NCBI RefSeq assembly: GCF_012726345.1
Contig: NZ_PTXN01000014.1
Span: 63,283-127,282, forward strand
Reading direction: 5' to 3'
Origin: Marinomonas sp. UCMA 3892
Lineage (GTDB): Bacteria > Pseudomonadota > Gammaproteobacteria > Pseudomonadales > Marinomonadaceae
DNA length: 64,000 nt
Of the stretch, positions 16,728-26,671 are shown one piece after another. A model generated the notes under the pieces. It worked only from the letters and a program-made list of their open reading frames with translations. It made no database searches and was not told where the DNA came from. The first letter of the stretch is position 1; the number at the start of each line of letters is the position of its first letter. The position numbers were made by a program, and so were the translations under genes.

Positions 16728-17921
16728 ATGAAACTCACATTTCCCATTATTTTAGTACTTGGTCTTTTGTCTGGGCTGACGCCGTTGGCGATTGATGCTT
16801 ACCTGCCTAGTATTCCAACGATTTCTAAAAGTCTGAACACTGACATTGGCCTCATCCAAATGACACTAAGTATCTACTTATTAGTCTTCGCTTTTTTACA
16901 AATTCTTTTTGGCCCTATTTCAGACGCTATTGGCCGACGCAAAGTTGTCGTCGGTGGCTTGACGGTTTTTGCTATTGGTAGTTTTGTTTGTGCTTTAACT
17001 CAAAGCTACGAACTGCTAATGATTGGACGAGCAATTCAAGCCTTGGGTGGTGCAGCCGTTGCTGTATGCGTTCCGGCCTTAGTCAAAGATGGCATGTCTA
17101 TTAATCAATTTGCCAAAGCCATGTCGATGATCATGTTAGTCATGTCACTGGCACCTTTAGCGGCACCGATTATCGGTGGTGCCATCCTCACTATTTTAAA
17201 CTGGCACTACATTTTCGTAATGTTAGGCATTTTAGCCATTATTGCTATCGCGTTATTTCTGCGTACCATACCAGAGACTCTGCCAGTAGAAAAACGCACC
17301 CCCTTCTCATTTGGCAACGCAATTCGAAACTATATCACTCTACTTAAAAACCGATCTGTTATGGGTTATATCGCAGCGTCTGCCTTTTACTTTGCAGGCA
17401 TGATGAGCTTTATCACTGGCTGCTCTTTTGTGTACATTGAAATTTATAATGTTGATCCAGCTAATTTTGGTTTCTTAGTCGGCTTGAACGTCATTTCTAT
17501 GATGCTGGCTTCAACTATTAATGGCCGTTACGTGGAAAAGCTTGGTACTGAAGCTCTCTCTAAATACGCGATTTATATTCCCCTGATAGCGTCAATTTTA
17601 ATGATTGTCCTGAGCTTTTTTAGTCACCCTCCGCTCTGGCTAATTATCATTTCCAGCATGCTATTTATTGGCCCAATGGGCATTTTAGGCGGTGGATTTA
17701 TGGCCGGCGCGTTAAAGTACGCTGGCAATAATAATGGCAGTGTCACAGCTCTTGCTGGAACGTCACGGTTTGCCTTTGGTGCCTTAGGTGGCGTTGTTAT
17801 CAGTATCCTTCACAATGGTACTTTTGTTCCAATGCTTGGCACCATTGCTGCTTGTGGCATAATTGCTTTTGTTTGCTTCAAGGTTACAGTTCGATATGCC
17901 GAACCAACCACTGAGCATTAA
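16728..17921 (+). CDS. Bcr/CflA-family multidrug MFS transporter
   Basis: The 397-residue protein has twelve membrane helices. The MFS motif A follows helix 2 (FGPISDAIGRRKVVVGGL), and the start PIILVLGLLSGLTPLAIDAYLPSIP matches the Bcr/CflA subfamily signature of drug:proton antiporters. It works in the inner membrane. The gene is transcribed divergently from the ABC exporter at 14566-16434 across about 290 bases of AT-rich DNA, and is followed after 60 bases by a HopJ-type protein gene on the same strand. Confidence 0.92.
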   Translation: MKLTFPIILVLGLLSGLTPLAIDAYLPSIPTISKSLNTDIGLIQMTLSIYLLVFAFLQILFGPISDAIGRRKVVVGGLTVFAIGSFVCALTQSYELLMIGRAIQALGGAAVAVCVPALVKDGMSINQFAKAMSMIMLVMSLAPLAAPIIGGAILTILNWHYIFVMLGILAIIAIALFLRTIPETLPVEKRTPFSFGNAIRNYITLLKNRSVMGYIAASAFYFAGMMSFITGCSFVYIEIYNVDPANFGFLVGLNVISMMLASTINGRYVEKLGTEALSKYAIYIPLIASILMIVLSFFSHPPLWLIIISSMLFIGPMGILGGGFMAGALKYAGNNNGSVTALAGTSRFAFGALGGVVISILHNGTFVPMLGTIAACGIIAFVCFKVTVRYAEPTTEH

Positions 17922-17981
17922 TCTTTTGCAACAACTTAATAATATCAAAAAAATAAATCTTATATATCAAACGGAGTCCCA

Positions 17982-18335
17982 ATGCTAAGTACTCAAACGC
18001 TCATAGAAAAAATCAAGAGCACACCTGAGCAAGTACAATTTAAAGAAGTGATTGATGTGATTGAGCGTGAATACGATTTCACGCCTGCCGCGTTTTCTAA
18101 TGGCAAACAAACCAATGGCATTAATGAAAACAATGGTTCTTGTAAGATTTTTTCTTTCGGATCTATTCACCAACTAACAGAAGTCGAAACCCTAAATTTG
18201 TTTGGTGACTTTTACCGTGTTGATGTTTTAGAAAATCCAGAAGCCAGCGACCACCAAAACATTCGCCAATTTATTGAAAATGGCTGGAGTGGTATTACTT
18301 TCGAAACTGTCGCGTTGACTCAAAAGAACATGTAA
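17982..18335 (+). CDS. HopJ type III effector-like protein
   Basis: The 117-residue protein belongs to the HopJ-type (PF08888-like) family: it has FKEVIDVIEREYDFTPAAFSNG followed by NENNGSCKIFSFG and a C-terminal helix. The family was named after a Pseudomonas effector, but most members are in free-living marine bacteria without type III secretion, and their role is unknown. Here no secretion genes are nearby, so an effector role is not suggested. The start is preceded by CGGAGTCCC, a plausible ribosome-binding site. Confidence 0.82.
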   Translation: MLSTQTLIEKIKSTPEQVQFKEVIDVIEREYDFTPAAFSNGKQTNGINENNGSCKIFSFGSIHQLTEVETLNLFGDFYRVDVLENPEASDHQNIRQFIENGWSGITFETVALTQKNM

Positions 18336-18340
18336 TAACT

Positions 18341-18375
18341 AAAAAGGCCGGAAGCGTTACCGCACCGGCCCATAT
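18341..18375 (-). terminator. Rho-independent terminator of the TRAP permease gene
   Basis: On the minus strand GGCCGG and CCGGCC pair around a 13-base loop and are followed by TTTTT. It lies beyond the stop at 18420. The opposite reading lacks a T-run, so it serves the minus strand. Confidence 0.75.
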
Positions 18376-18419
18376 CAACTTCAGGGACAATAGGAGTGGA
18401 TATAAATAACCATATTAGA

Positions 18420-21008
18420 TTACAAAGACCTCGCCTTGCGTTTACGCTGGCGCCAAGCTACTAAAACAACCAATAAAAAAGCGGGGATGAAGAACCATTC
18501 TTTTGCAGGTCGATCAGCATCCACTTCAAATTGTGTTATTTCCCAATCAAAATCCAACTTCTGCTGTTCTGCATAACTGCCAAACGATAAATTGTCGATC
18601 AGATATTTACCCTCTTCTTCACGCAATTCAATGCCAGCACCGTTGAGCAATCTATCAGCTGCATCACCTTGACCTAATAGCGGCATATGTACCGTTTTCG
18701 AAATCCAACGACCATCTAAATTTTCACCTTCAACCGACATTCTTAGTGTATCTAAAGCTGGATGCTGATCAATGTAGCTATACATTTCTTGGGTTGGACG
18801 CTCTTTATATGGAGCCTCGACCATATCAAGCCAAAAGCCGGGACGGAAGAGTGTGAATGCAATCAATAGCAACGCGGCACTTTCATACCATTTACTTCGA
18901 TGCATAAAATACCCTTGCGTACCCGCAGCAAAAATCAGCATGGCTGCCAAGGAAACAATAAAGACAATGACACCCTGAACAAAGGTCACATCAATCAACA
19001 GCAAATCGGTATTGAAAATAAATAAGAATGGTAACAGAGCAGTTCTCATCGAGTAGAAAAATGCCGTGAAGCCAGTCTTAATTGGATCGCCACCTGATAC
19101 TGCTGCCGCCGCAAAGGACGCTAAACCAACAGGGGGTGTAACATCAGCCATAATGCCAAAATAAAACACAAACATGTGAATCGCGATAAGTGGCACTATC
19201 AAACCAGATTGTGCCCCCAGCTCCACAACAACACTTGCCATTAAAGACGAAACGACAATGTAGTTAGCTGTGGTTGGCAAGCCCATTCCAAGCACTAGAG
19301 AAATAAGAGCCACCATGAGTAGCATGATGATTAGAACTCCACCAGATACTAGCTCAACGAACTCCGCCATAACTTGCCCGATACCCGTCAGAGTAACTGT
19401 ACCCACGATGATACCTGCGGTTGCTGTCGCCACACCGATACCAATCATGTTACGAGCACCAGTATTCAAGCCTTCGATTAAATCAAAAACACCTGATTTC
19501 GCCTGCTGAACGACGTTTTTTTGCTTACGAAACCAAGCTTTGAGAGGCTTCTGGGTGATCAAAATAAATGCCATCAACATACAAGCCCAAAAGGCAGACA
19601 AGCCTGGAGACTTACGTTCAACCATCAAAAACCACACCAACACAACCAATGGCACGAGGTAATACAAACCAGATTTGTATACTTCAGCGAAAATTGGCAA
19701 CTTAATTATTGCTTCATCGCTTGCGTCAATTTCTAAGTCATCAGATTTTGATGAGATATACAACAAACCAAAATAACCGATCACCACAAACGCAAGCAAA
19801 CCAATATTTGAAAAGTCCCCTAACAGCCACTTAATCGCCGAAACGATATAGTACAAAATACCTGCCAGTATCAGCATGCTGGATACAACGATACCTGTAC
19901 GAATCAATTGTGCCGTCCAAGTACGTGCAGGTGTAGAGCGAGGCAAGCCTTTCATATCCGCTTTAAGCGCCTCTAAATGCACAATATAAAGTAAGGCAAT
20001 GTACGAAATGGTAGCCGGTAAAAAAGCGTGCTTAACGACATCAATATATGGAATACCTACATACTCCACCATTAAGAAAGCCACGGCACCCATCACTGGA
20101 GGCATAATGACACCGTTTACCGAGGAAGAAACCTCTACCGCTCCGGCTTTTTCAGCACTAAAGCCCACTTTTTTCATAAGTGGAATTGTAAACGTACCCG
20201 TCGTCACGACATTGGCAATCGAAGAGCCAGAAATCAAACCAGTCATTGCAGATGACAAAACAGCCGCTTTTGCTGGACCGCCGCGCATATGCCCAAGCAA
20301 AGCAAACGCCACTTTAATAAAATAATTACCTGCACCAGCTTGATTTAATAAGGCACCAAACAGCACAAATAAGAAAACAAAACCAGAGGAAACCCCTAAA
20401 GCAATACCAAATACACCTTCTGTGGTTAGCCACATATGGTTCATAGCTTTTTCGAAAGAAGCCCCCTTCCAACGAAGTATCTCAGGTAAAGCAGAACTGT
20501 CTCCAAAAAATACATATAACAGAAAAAACAAAGCAACTAGCATCAAAGCAGGCCCTAGGGACCGTCTAGCTGCCTCTAGAGTCAGAATCAAACCGATAGC
20601 AGAAACAACAAGGTCTGTCGTGGTTGGCAAGCCTGGTCGCATTGCTAACTGATCATAGAAAAAATACAAATACGAAGCACATGCCGCCGCAAGAACTGCC
20701 AAAATATAATCTAACCACGGGATATGACGGGTGGGACTTTTACTAAAAGCAGGGAAAGCTAAGAAAGCCAAAAAAACAGCAAAAGCCAAATGAATAGCAC
20801 GAGATTGAGTGTCGTTTAAAAAGCCTATGCCAAATTGTGATGGCAAAGGCGAGCCTGTCCATAGCTGAAACAACGACCACATGAGTGGTACAAAAAAAAG
20901 CAAACCGATAGAGATCTTTCCGGTTGGATTACGCTTACCTGTATCAGCTTCCGCGACAAGCTCTTCTAACTTATCTGGTGAGGCTGAGGTGGTTGTATTA
21001 ATAGACAT
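18420..21008 (-). CDS. Fused TRAP transporter permease (TAXI-type, DctQM fusion)
   Basis: The 862-residue membrane protein combines the small and large TRAP permease subunits. The large domain contains VLLFVLFGALLNQAGAG-type and GLISGSSIANVVTTGTF segments, and GLPTTANYIVVSSLMASV, which are hallmarks of the DctM/TRAP-T family. It is a sodium-driven importer that works with a TAXI solute receptor. A soluble C-terminal part (about residues 740-830) is the DUF3394-like tail, followed by a last helix (FFIPAFLLVVLVAW). The gene for the TAXI receptor lies upstream on the same strand, separated by a hairpin. Confidence 0.92.
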   Translation of the reverse strand: MSINTTTSASPDKLEELVAEADTGKRNPTGKISIGLLFFVPLMWSLFQLWTGSPLPSQFGIGFLNDTQSRAIHLAFAVFLAFLAFPAFSKSPTRHIPWLDYILAVLAAACASYLYFFYDQLAMRPGLPTTTDLVVSAIGLILTLEAARRSLGPALMLVALFFLLYVFFGDSSALPEILRWKGASFEKAMNHMWLTTEGVFGIALGVSSGFVFLFVLFGALLNQAGAGNYFIKVAFALLGHMRGGPAKAAVLSSAMTGLISGSSIANVVTTGTFTIPLMKKVGFSAEKAGAVEVSSSVNGVIMPPVMGAVAFLMVEYVGIPYIDVVKHAFLPATISYIALLYIVHLEALKADMKGLPRSTPARTWTAQLIRTGIVVSSMLILAGILYYIVSAIKWLLGDFSNIGLLAFVVIGYFGLLYISSKSDDLEIDASDEAIIKLPIFAEVYKSGLYYLVPLVVLVWFLMVERKSPGLSAFWACMLMAFILITQKPLKAWFRKQKNVVQQAKSGVFDLIEGLNTGARNMIGIGVATATAGIIVGTVTLTGIGQVMAEFVELVSGGVLIIMLLMVALISLVLGMGLPTTANYIVVSSLMASVVVELGAQSGLIVPLIAIHMFVFYFGIMADVTPPVGLASFAAAAVSGGDPIKTGFTAFFYSMRTALLPFLFIFNTDLLLIDVTFVQGVIVFIVSLAAMLIFAAGTQGYFMHRSKWYESAALLLIAFTLFRPGFWLDMVEAPYKERPTQEMYSYIDQHPALDTLRMSVEGENLDGRWISKTVHMPLLGQGDAADRLLNGAGIELREEEGKYLIDNLSFGSYAEQQKLDFDWEITQFEVDADRPAKEWFFIPAFLLVVLVAWRQRKRKARSL

Positions 21009-21056
21009 ACAGACTCCTAGTCATACACTTCACAGTGTCGACTCATTGCAAAACTC

Positions 21057-21085
21057 AAAAAGCACCAGTCAAATGACTGGTGCTT
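21057..21085 (-). terminator. Intra-operon terminator or attenuator between TAXI receptor and permease
   Basis: On the minus strand AAGCACCAGTCA and TGACTGGTGCTT pair, followed by TTTT. It sits between the receptor stop (21122) and permease start (21008), so it likely reduces permease expression relative to the receptor. Confidence 0.75.
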
Positions 21086-21121
21086 CATTCAAGGTGCATG
21101 AAAATTCATGCAAAGAGATAC

Positions 21122-22093
21122 TTACTTGATGTAGCCGTTTTCACGGTAATAACGGACAGCACCTGGATGTAATGGCGCAACAAGTGATGTATGAACCATT
21201 TCAAGTGGCTCTAGGCGAGCAAACGCAGGGTGTAATCGCTTGAAAGAATCTAGATTTTCAAAGACGGATTTAGTTAGTTGATAAACCGCTTCATCAGATA
21301 CATTTGCTGACGTAACAATCGTTGCTTTAGGACCAAATGTTAAAACATCTTGGTCGTTTCCAGTGTACATACCAGCAGGAATAACCGCTTGTGAAAATGC
21401 ACTATTCTTTTGAATAACCGCAAGTGATGCAGGGTCAGTCATTGGGATCAACTTGACGTCACAAGTCGTTGTTGCTTCTTGTGCGACACCATTTGGAAGA
21501 CCAGATACGTAGATGGTCACATCAAATTTATCATCACAAATACCTTGTGCTTGCTCAGACGCTTTTAACTCTGCAGCAATAGAAAAGTCTTCGGTCGTCC
21601 AACCTTTTTCAGCCATTAATAGTTCCATCATAGAACGATTACCTGAACCTGGATTACCAATATTTACACGCTTACCAGCAAGGTCATCAAATGTTTTGAT
21701 ACCTGAATCTGCACGAGCCATTAAGTGAATAGGCTCAGGGTGCAAAGAAAAAACAGAACGCAATTCAGGGAAAGGATTGCCCTCGAACTGACCAGTCCCT
21801 TCTAACGCTGCCGTTTGAACATCTGATTGAGCAACACCAAACTCCAACTCGCCAGAACGGATACTGTTTACGTTGTAACCAGAACCACCAGTCGACTCGA
21901 CAGAGCAACGAATACCATGCTCTTTACGATCCTTGTTTAACATACGGCAGATAGAACCACCTGCTGGGTAATAAACACCTGTTACACCACCAGTACCAAT
22001 CGATACAAACTGAGTGTCCGCCATAGATAACATGGAAGCGCCTGCAATAGCAGGTACAAGCAAAGCTTTAAATAGTGTTTTTTTAATTATCAT
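21122..22093 (-). CDS. TAXI-family TRAP transporter solute receptor
   Basis: The start at 22093 has GAGGA just upstream; the protein is then 323 residues. It begins with a signal peptide ending near ASMLSMADT. FVSIGTGGVTGVYYPAGGSI is the TAXI signature, and VNIGNPGSGNRSMMELLMAEKGW lies in the ligand-binding region. TAXI receptors deliver solutes (often glutamate/glutamine-like or unknown) in the periplasm to fused TRAP permeases. The adjacent sensor kinase and NtrC-type regulator, divergently placed, with a sigma-54 promoter upstream, suggest ligand-induced expression. Confidence 0.93.
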   Translation of the reverse strand: MIIKKTLFKALLVPAIAGASMLSMADTQFVSIGTGGVTGVYYPAGGSICRMLNKDRKEHGIRCSVESTGGSGYNVNSIRSGELEFGVAQSDVQTAALEGTGQFEGNPFPELRSVFSLHPEPIHLMARADSGIKTFDDLAGKRVNIGNPGSGNRSMMELLMAEKGWTTEDFSIAAELKASEQAQGICDDKFDVTIYVSGLPNGVAQEATTTCDVKLIPMTDPASLAVIQKNSAFSQAVIPAGMYTGNDQDVLTFGPKATIVTSANVSDEAVYQLTKSVFENLDSFKRLHPAFARLEPLEMVHTSLVAPLHPGAVRYYRENGYIK

Positions 22094-22148
22094 AGAATCC
22101 TCAAGCATTCCGGTATTTAAAATAATGTCATGTAGCGAGGATCTAATC

Positions 22149-22163
22149 GCAAAATAAATGCCA
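22149..22163 (-). promoter_or_regulatory. Sigma-54 (-24/-12) promoter of the TAXI-TRAP operon
   Basis: The coding strand reads TTGGCATTTATTTTGCG: GG and GC have exactly the spacing of the TGGCA-N6-TTGC sigma-54 consensus. Transcription would start near 22137, 44 bases before the receptor ATG at 22093. Confidence 0.8.
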
Positions 22164-22240
22164 AGTTTTAAATAAAACCCTAAGTTATTGATAAATAATA
22201 AAATAACCCAATAAATACACCTATTTACTTGCTACTAAAA

Positions 22241-22260
22241 TCTATAACTTAAGTTATAGA
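22241..22260. promoter_or_regulatory. Palindromic candidate activator-binding site 1
   Basis: A perfect 20-base palindrome, TCTATAACTT-AAGTTATAGA, about 110 bases upstream of the sigma-54 transcription start. Its core TATAACTT-N2-GTTATA type recurs at 22342-22357. It fits an upstream activating sequence for the NtrC-type regulator encoded at 24249. Confidence 0.7.
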
Positions 22261-22339
22261 AAGATTAGAAGTGCAAAGAAATTGTCAGCTAAACCATGTG
22301 AAACAAGCACATTCAATGCACTTAATAACAAAAGCTATG

Positions 22340-22359
22340 GATATAACTTTTGTTATATC
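22340..22359. promoter_or_regulatory. Palindromic candidate activator-binding site 2
   Basis: GATATAAC-TTTT-GTTATATC: its 16-base core differs from the first site only at its two central bases. The centres are 99 bases apart. It also lies in the 5' region of the sensor kinase gene. Confidence 0.7.
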
Positions 22360-22473
22360 ACTCAAAAAATTAACCCTGTCGCCTTTTCCAATTCCATTTT
22401 TCGCGCTTTTTTTATTGAGCCGATACCGTTAGTATTCGCCTCAATAACATTCATAAAAGAAGATTTTCTCTAC

Positions 22474-24234
22474 ATGCAAAGCCTTTTAAAAATACACAAG
22501 CTTGTCTTTTTACTTTGCTTTTTTCTAAGCCTAGCAACACTTTCTAGCGAGCTATCCGCAGAAGATAGCTTTACAGGACACTCTGGAAAAAGAATGATTT
22601 CAGTGGGAGCTGATTACAACTTTCCACCCTACGAATTTGCTGGTGAAGATGGAGAACCAACGGGTTATACCGTTGAATTAACAAAAGCCATTGCGGAAGT
22701 AATGGGTGTTCATGTCGAAATCGAAATGGCAGATTGGCAAAGCATATTAAAAGGCTTGCACTCTGGTCATTTTGACATACTTCAAGGAATAGCTTACTCA
22801 GATGAACGAGCGCAGAACATCCTCTTTTCTTCTCCACACTCTATAATTAATTACTCAATATTCGCCCGCAAAAACTCCCCTTCAATTAATGATGTTTCGC
22901 AACTTAAAAACAAAGAAGTAATAGTTCAAAATGCTAGCATCATGCATGAATACCTTCTTGATAATAATATTCAAGCCATCATTATTCCCGTTAAGACTCA
23001 TGAAGAAGCGTTACGCTTACTTGCTTCAGGTAAACATGATTACGCATTAACAGCAAACTCCCCCAGCCTTTATCTCAGCAAAGAGATGAAGCTTAATAAT
23101 ATTCATGCCATAGCGAGTCCAATATCAGGTCAACGTTTAAGTTATGGTGCTTTGCAAAAAAATGAAGAGCTAATTGCTATTTTCAATGAAGGCTTAGCCA
23201 TCCTTAGAAATACTGGCCAGCAACAAAAAATTCATGAGAAATGGTTTGGAGCATTACAACAGTCGTCCTTCCCATGGAAAGAATTAGGATTGTATGCGGC
23301 CTATATTATTATCGCTTTATTGTTGGCAATCGGCGCCATAGGTATATGGAATGCGATGCTGCGAAAAGAAGTTGAAAAGCGGTCTTCCCAATTAAAAGCG
23401 CAGCAAGAACAGCTAATACAAGCCGATAAAATGGCGTCATTAGGTGTACTTGTGTCTGGTGTGGCACACGAAATAAACAACCCAACAGGCTTGCTTATGC
23501 TTAATCTTCCTATTCTAAAATCAGCTTGGGAAGATGCTCTACCCTATCTAGCTCAATACGCGAAAGAAGATCCGAATTTTTCATTAGCGGGCCTTAGATT
23601 TGATCGTTTGAGTCAGGAGTTACCATATTTATTAGACGAAATGGATCAAAGCACCTTAAGAATTCGAAACATAGTGAATGATTTAAAAGATTTTGCTCGT
23701 GAAGAACCAAATGAAATAACTCAAGAAGTGAACCTCAATGAAGTCGTATCTACCGCTATTCGCTTGGTAGATACGACTATTCGAAACACTACAGATGATT
23801 TTGAACTGTACTTAGATAAACGCAATCCAATTATTATCGGAAGTGCTCAACGGGTAGAACAAGTTATCATTAACCTAATAATCAATGCTTGCGACGCAGT
23901 TGAAAAACGCACAGAAGCCATTCGAGTCACCACCACTCAGAGCTTAGATGAAAAAGAGGTTATTCTTGTTATTGAGGATGAAGGACGAGGCATTGATCCA
24001 GCAAACATTCTGCGTTTAACAGACCCATTCTTCACGACAAAGAGAGAGCAAGGCGGGACAGGGCTGGGCTTGTCTGTTTCTTCTGCTATCATAAAAGCAC
24101 ATCATGGTACATTAGCTTTTGATTCTGAGTTAAATAAAGGCACCAGCGTCACTGTTTCTTTCCCCATTTATAAGCCAAATGATGCAATGGAAGGCACTTT
24201 TATCAATACTGTTCACTCAGAATCATCTATATAA
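22474..24234 (+). CDS. Sensor histidine kinase with periplasmic solute-binding (SBP_bac_3) domain
   Basis: From the ATG at 22474 (signal peptide HKLVFLLCFFLSLATLSS) the protein is about 586 residues. A periplasmic SBP_bac_3 domain (VGADYNFPPYEFAGEDGEPT to LAILRNTGQQQKIHEKW) is followed by one membrane helix (YAAYIIIALLLAIGAIG). The kinase core has H-box (MASLGVLVSGVAHEINNPTG), N-box (QVIINLIINACDAVEK), G1 (EDEGRGIDP) and G2 (GTGLGLSVS). It would sense an amino-acid-like ligand outside and phosphorylate the NtrC-type regulator 14 bases downstream. A longer frame from 22282 exists, but no signal peptide or start site supports it. Confidence 0.92.
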   Translation: MQSLLKIHKLVFLLCFFLSLATLSSELSAEDSFTGHSGKRMISVGADYNFPPYEFAGEDGEPTGYTVELTKAIAEVMGVHVEIEMADWQSILKGLHSGHFDILQGIAYSDERAQNILFSSPHSIINYSIFARKNSPSINDVSQLKNKEVIVQNASIMHEYLLDNNIQAIIIPVKTHEEALRLLASGKHDYALTANSPSLYLSKEMKLNNIHAIASPISGQRLSYGALQKNEELIAIFNEGLAILRNTGQQQKIHEKWFGALQQSSFPWKELGLYAAYIIIALLLAIGAIGIWNAMLRKEVEKRSSQLKAQQEQLIQADKMASLGVLVSGVAHEINNPTGLLMLNLPILKSAWEDALPYLAQYAKEDPNFSLAGLRFDRLSQELPYLLDEMDQSTLRIRNIVNDLKDFAREEPNEITQEVNLNEVVSTAIRLVDTTIRNTTDDFELYLDKRNPIIIGSAQRVEQVIINLIINACDAVEKRTEAIRVTTTQSLDEKEVILVIEDEGRGIDPANILRLTDPFFTTKREQGGTGLGLSVSSAIIKAHHGTLAFDSELNKGTSVTVSFPIYKPNDAMEGTFINTVHSESSI

Positions 24235-24248
24235 AATAAGAGCCTTTC

Positions 24249-25661
24249 ATGAAATATAATCTCTACCCGCAATTTAAGATTTTATTAGTTGATGATGAAG
24301 TTGCTTTTCTTCGAAGCATGTCATTAACCTTAGAAAGACAAGGGTATAACAATTTAATGACCTGTTCAGATCCAAGCCTAGTCCCCTCACTCATGGAGAA
24401 GGAGGATGTTGGTTTGGTTTTATTGGATCTCACCATGCCGAGAATTTCAGGTCAAAAAGTATTGTCATGGTTAAAAGAAGAATACCCTAATGTGTGCGTC
24501 ATCATTATAAGCGGTGTAAACCAAGTAGATTCAGCGGTAGAGTGTGTCAAACAAGGAGCCTTCGACTATTTTGTAAAAACCTCGGATCAAAATCAAATTC
24601 TAGATGGCTTAAAACGGGCAATCCATACCCAAGAACTCACTCTAGAAAATCAAGCTTTGCGCTCACAAATTCTATCCAATGAACTAGAAAGACCTGATAT
24701 TTTTTCAAAAATAATCACTTCAGATCAAGTAATGTGGTCAGTTTTTCGTTATATCGAGTCTATCGCTAGCACACGCCAGCCAGTTTTAATTTCAGGTGAA
24801 AGTGGTGTCGGTAAAGAGTTAATCGCTAATGTCATTCACGAATTAAGCAACTGTTCAGGCCCACTAGTGAGTGTCAACGTAGCGGGTGTAGATGACAACG
24901 TATTTGCAGATACACTCTTTGGCCACTCTCGTGGTGCCTTCACAGGCGCAGACAAAACACGACTAGGGCTAGTCGAAAAAGCAGCAAACGGAACGCTATT
25001 CCTTGATGAGATTGGCGACTTAAGCTTAGCCTCTCAGATTAAGCTTCTGCGGCTTCTACAAGAAGGTGAATACTATCCTGTTGGAAGTGATAAACCAAAA
25101 AGAATGGAAGCAAGGATAGTAGTTGCTACACATCAAAAATTAGAAGAGCTACAAGCTGAAGGCAAATTTCGAAAAGATTTATTCTTTCGCTTAAAAACTC
25201 ATATGGTCAACATACCACCACTAAGAGAGCGTTTAGCCGATCTTCCTTTATTAATTGATCACTTTATCAAATTAGCTTGTGAAGAAATGAATAAACCAGC
25301 TTTAACTGCACCAAAAAGTTTATCTGTAAGTTTATCTCAGTACACTTTTCCAGGTAATGCCCGTGAACTAAAAGCACTTGTATATGATGCAGTTAGCCAA
25401 AGCACATCAAACAAACTCAATTGCACTCCTTTCGAGCCACTTTTAAGCAAAGAGAATCATTTGGCTTTCACGGAAAGTCCAGTTCAATTTCCAAGCAACA
25501 CACAGTTACCAACTCTAAGCAATATGGCAGATTTATTAGTCGAAGAAGCAATGAAAAGAGCAAGCAACAACCAATCATTAGCAGCAAGAATGCTTGGAAT
25601 TTCTCAGCCTGCACTAAGTAAGCGATTAAAAAACATGAAAGAAAACCTACACAGAAACTAA
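24249..25661 (+). CDS. NtrC-family sigma-54 response regulator
   Basis: The 470-residue protein has a receiver domain (phospho-acceptor aspartate in [14 protein letters not shown]), a sigma-54 activator AAA+ domain and a Fis-type helix-turn-helix. The AAA+ domain shows Walker A ([16 protein letters not shown]), GAFTGAD (contact with sigma-54) and Walker B ([11 protein letters not shown]). The C-terminal [20 protein letters not shown] is the DNA-binding helix pair. It lies 14 bases after the sensor kinase and presumably activates the divergent TAXI-TRAP operon through the palindromes at 22241 and 22340. No other sigma-54 promoter was seen nearby. Confidence 0.94.
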   Translation: MKYNLYPQFKILLVDDEVAFLRSMSLTLERQGYNNLMTCSDPSLVPSLMEKEDVGLVLLDLTMPRISGQKVLSWLKEEYPNVCVIIISGVNQVDSAVECVKQGAFDYFVKTSDQNQILDGLKRAIHTQELTLENQALRSQILSNELERPDIFSKIITSDQVMWSVFRYIESIASTRQPVLISGESGVGKELIANVIHELSNCSGPLVSVNVAGVDDNVFADTLFGHSRGAFTGADKTRLGLVEKAANGTLFLDEIGDLSLASQIKLLRLLQEGEYYPVGSDKPKRMEARIVVATHQKLEELQAEGKFRKDLFFRLKTHMVNIPPLRERLADLPLLIDHFIKLACEEMNKPALTAPKSLSVSLSQYTFPGNARELKALVYDAVSQSTSNKLNCTPFEPLLSKENHLAFTESPVQFPSNTQLPTLSNMADLLVEEAMKRASNNQSLAARMLGISQPALSKRLKNMKENLHRN

Positions 25662-25724
25662 AAAGGCACTTGAATATTCAGCTAAGGCAATGCGATAGTC
25701 TATAAGCATACATATGAGGTAATT

Positions 25725-26546
25725 ATGGAATTAGTAGCATTTGATCTAGACGGAACCCTACTGAATCGGCATCAACGTCTTTCTGACTACACGCTAGACA
25801 CCCTAGAACGTTTAAAAGCCGCAGGGGTTTTCTACACGGTTGCAACAGGCCGTACTCACTTTGCCGCCATGCCTTGCATTGAAGGCCATGAATTTCCTAA
25901 CTGGCAGATATTCAAAAACGGTGTTGAATGGTGGGATCCTCAACAAAACCTTTACCGTCATCGTAACCTGCTGTCACAAGGACATATATCAGAGCTCCTT
26001 ACTTCTTTTGAAGAAAACGACGTCACGCCTTTTATCTTCTGCCTAGAGGACGATGGTTCACACAAGGTTTACCATTCACCGCTGACAGGACATTTGAGCG
26101 ATCACATCGCCAATGAGCTGGGCAATCATAAAAATATGAGCCTTCATCCAATCGCGGAGCTATCTCATAGCGCAAGAATTACCAATATTAGTGCGATGGG
26201 TCGACCTGAGTTTATTGAAAAAATTGTCCTAGATAGCCAAAAACACAGTCACTTAACCGCCTATTCTGGTGGTGGGATTTACACCCCTGACGCATTTTGG
26301 CTAGACATACACCATAGCAATGTGTGTAAAGGTTCTGCGTTGATGGAACTAAAAGCAGAAATTGGTGCCGAAAGGTTGGTAGTATTTGGAGATGGAGACA
26401 ATGATCTGTCTATGTTCTCTGCCTCTGATGAAGCCTTTGCAACTGATAACGCATTGCTTCATGTGAAAGATGCTGCGACCGATGTCATTGGTCATCATGA
26501 TGAAGATGGTGTAGCAAGGTATCTAAGAAAAAGGTATAACTTGTAA
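25725..26546 (+). CDS. Cof-type HAD-IIB hydrolase
   Basis: The 273-residue protein has the Cof/HAD-IIB motifs in order: AFDLDGTLLNRHQRLSD (catalytic aspartates), TVATGRTH (motif II), a lysine in VCKGSALMELKAE, and VFGDGDNDLSMF (motif IV). Such enzymes remove phosphate from sugars or nucleotide-derived substrates; no substrate can be assigned. It follows the response regulator by about 60 bases on the same strand but has its own AGGTA site, so co-transcription is possible rather than certain. It is distinct in sequence from the gpgP-type phosphatase at 8973. Confidence 0.9.
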   Translation: MELVAFDLDGTLLNRHQRLSDYTLDTLERLKAAGVFYTVATGRTHFAAMPCIEGHEFPNWQIFKNGVEWWDPQQNLYRHRNLLSQGHISELLTSFEENDVTPFIFCLEDDGSHKVYHSPLTGHLSDHIANELGNHKNMSLHPIAELSHSARITNISAMGRPEFIEKIVLDSQKHSHLTAYSGGGIYTPDAFWLDIHHSNVCKGSALMELKAEIGAERLVVFGDGDNDLSMFSASDEAFATDNALLHVKDAATDVIGHHDEDGVARYLRKRYNL

Positions 26547-26671
26547 TCTTAAATGCAGGGGTTGATTTACAAAAACTCTCCTCCATTAACTAAAAGACTA
26601 CATAATTGCCTTTACCCAACGATCATTTTGAATCATGATTGTTAAAAGAATAATTAGTTTGGAGAAATGCC

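Noticed and set aside
17982..18335. Evidence for type III secretion from the HopJ-like protein
   Set aside because: No secretion or chaperone genes are nearby; the family is widespread in free-living bacteria.
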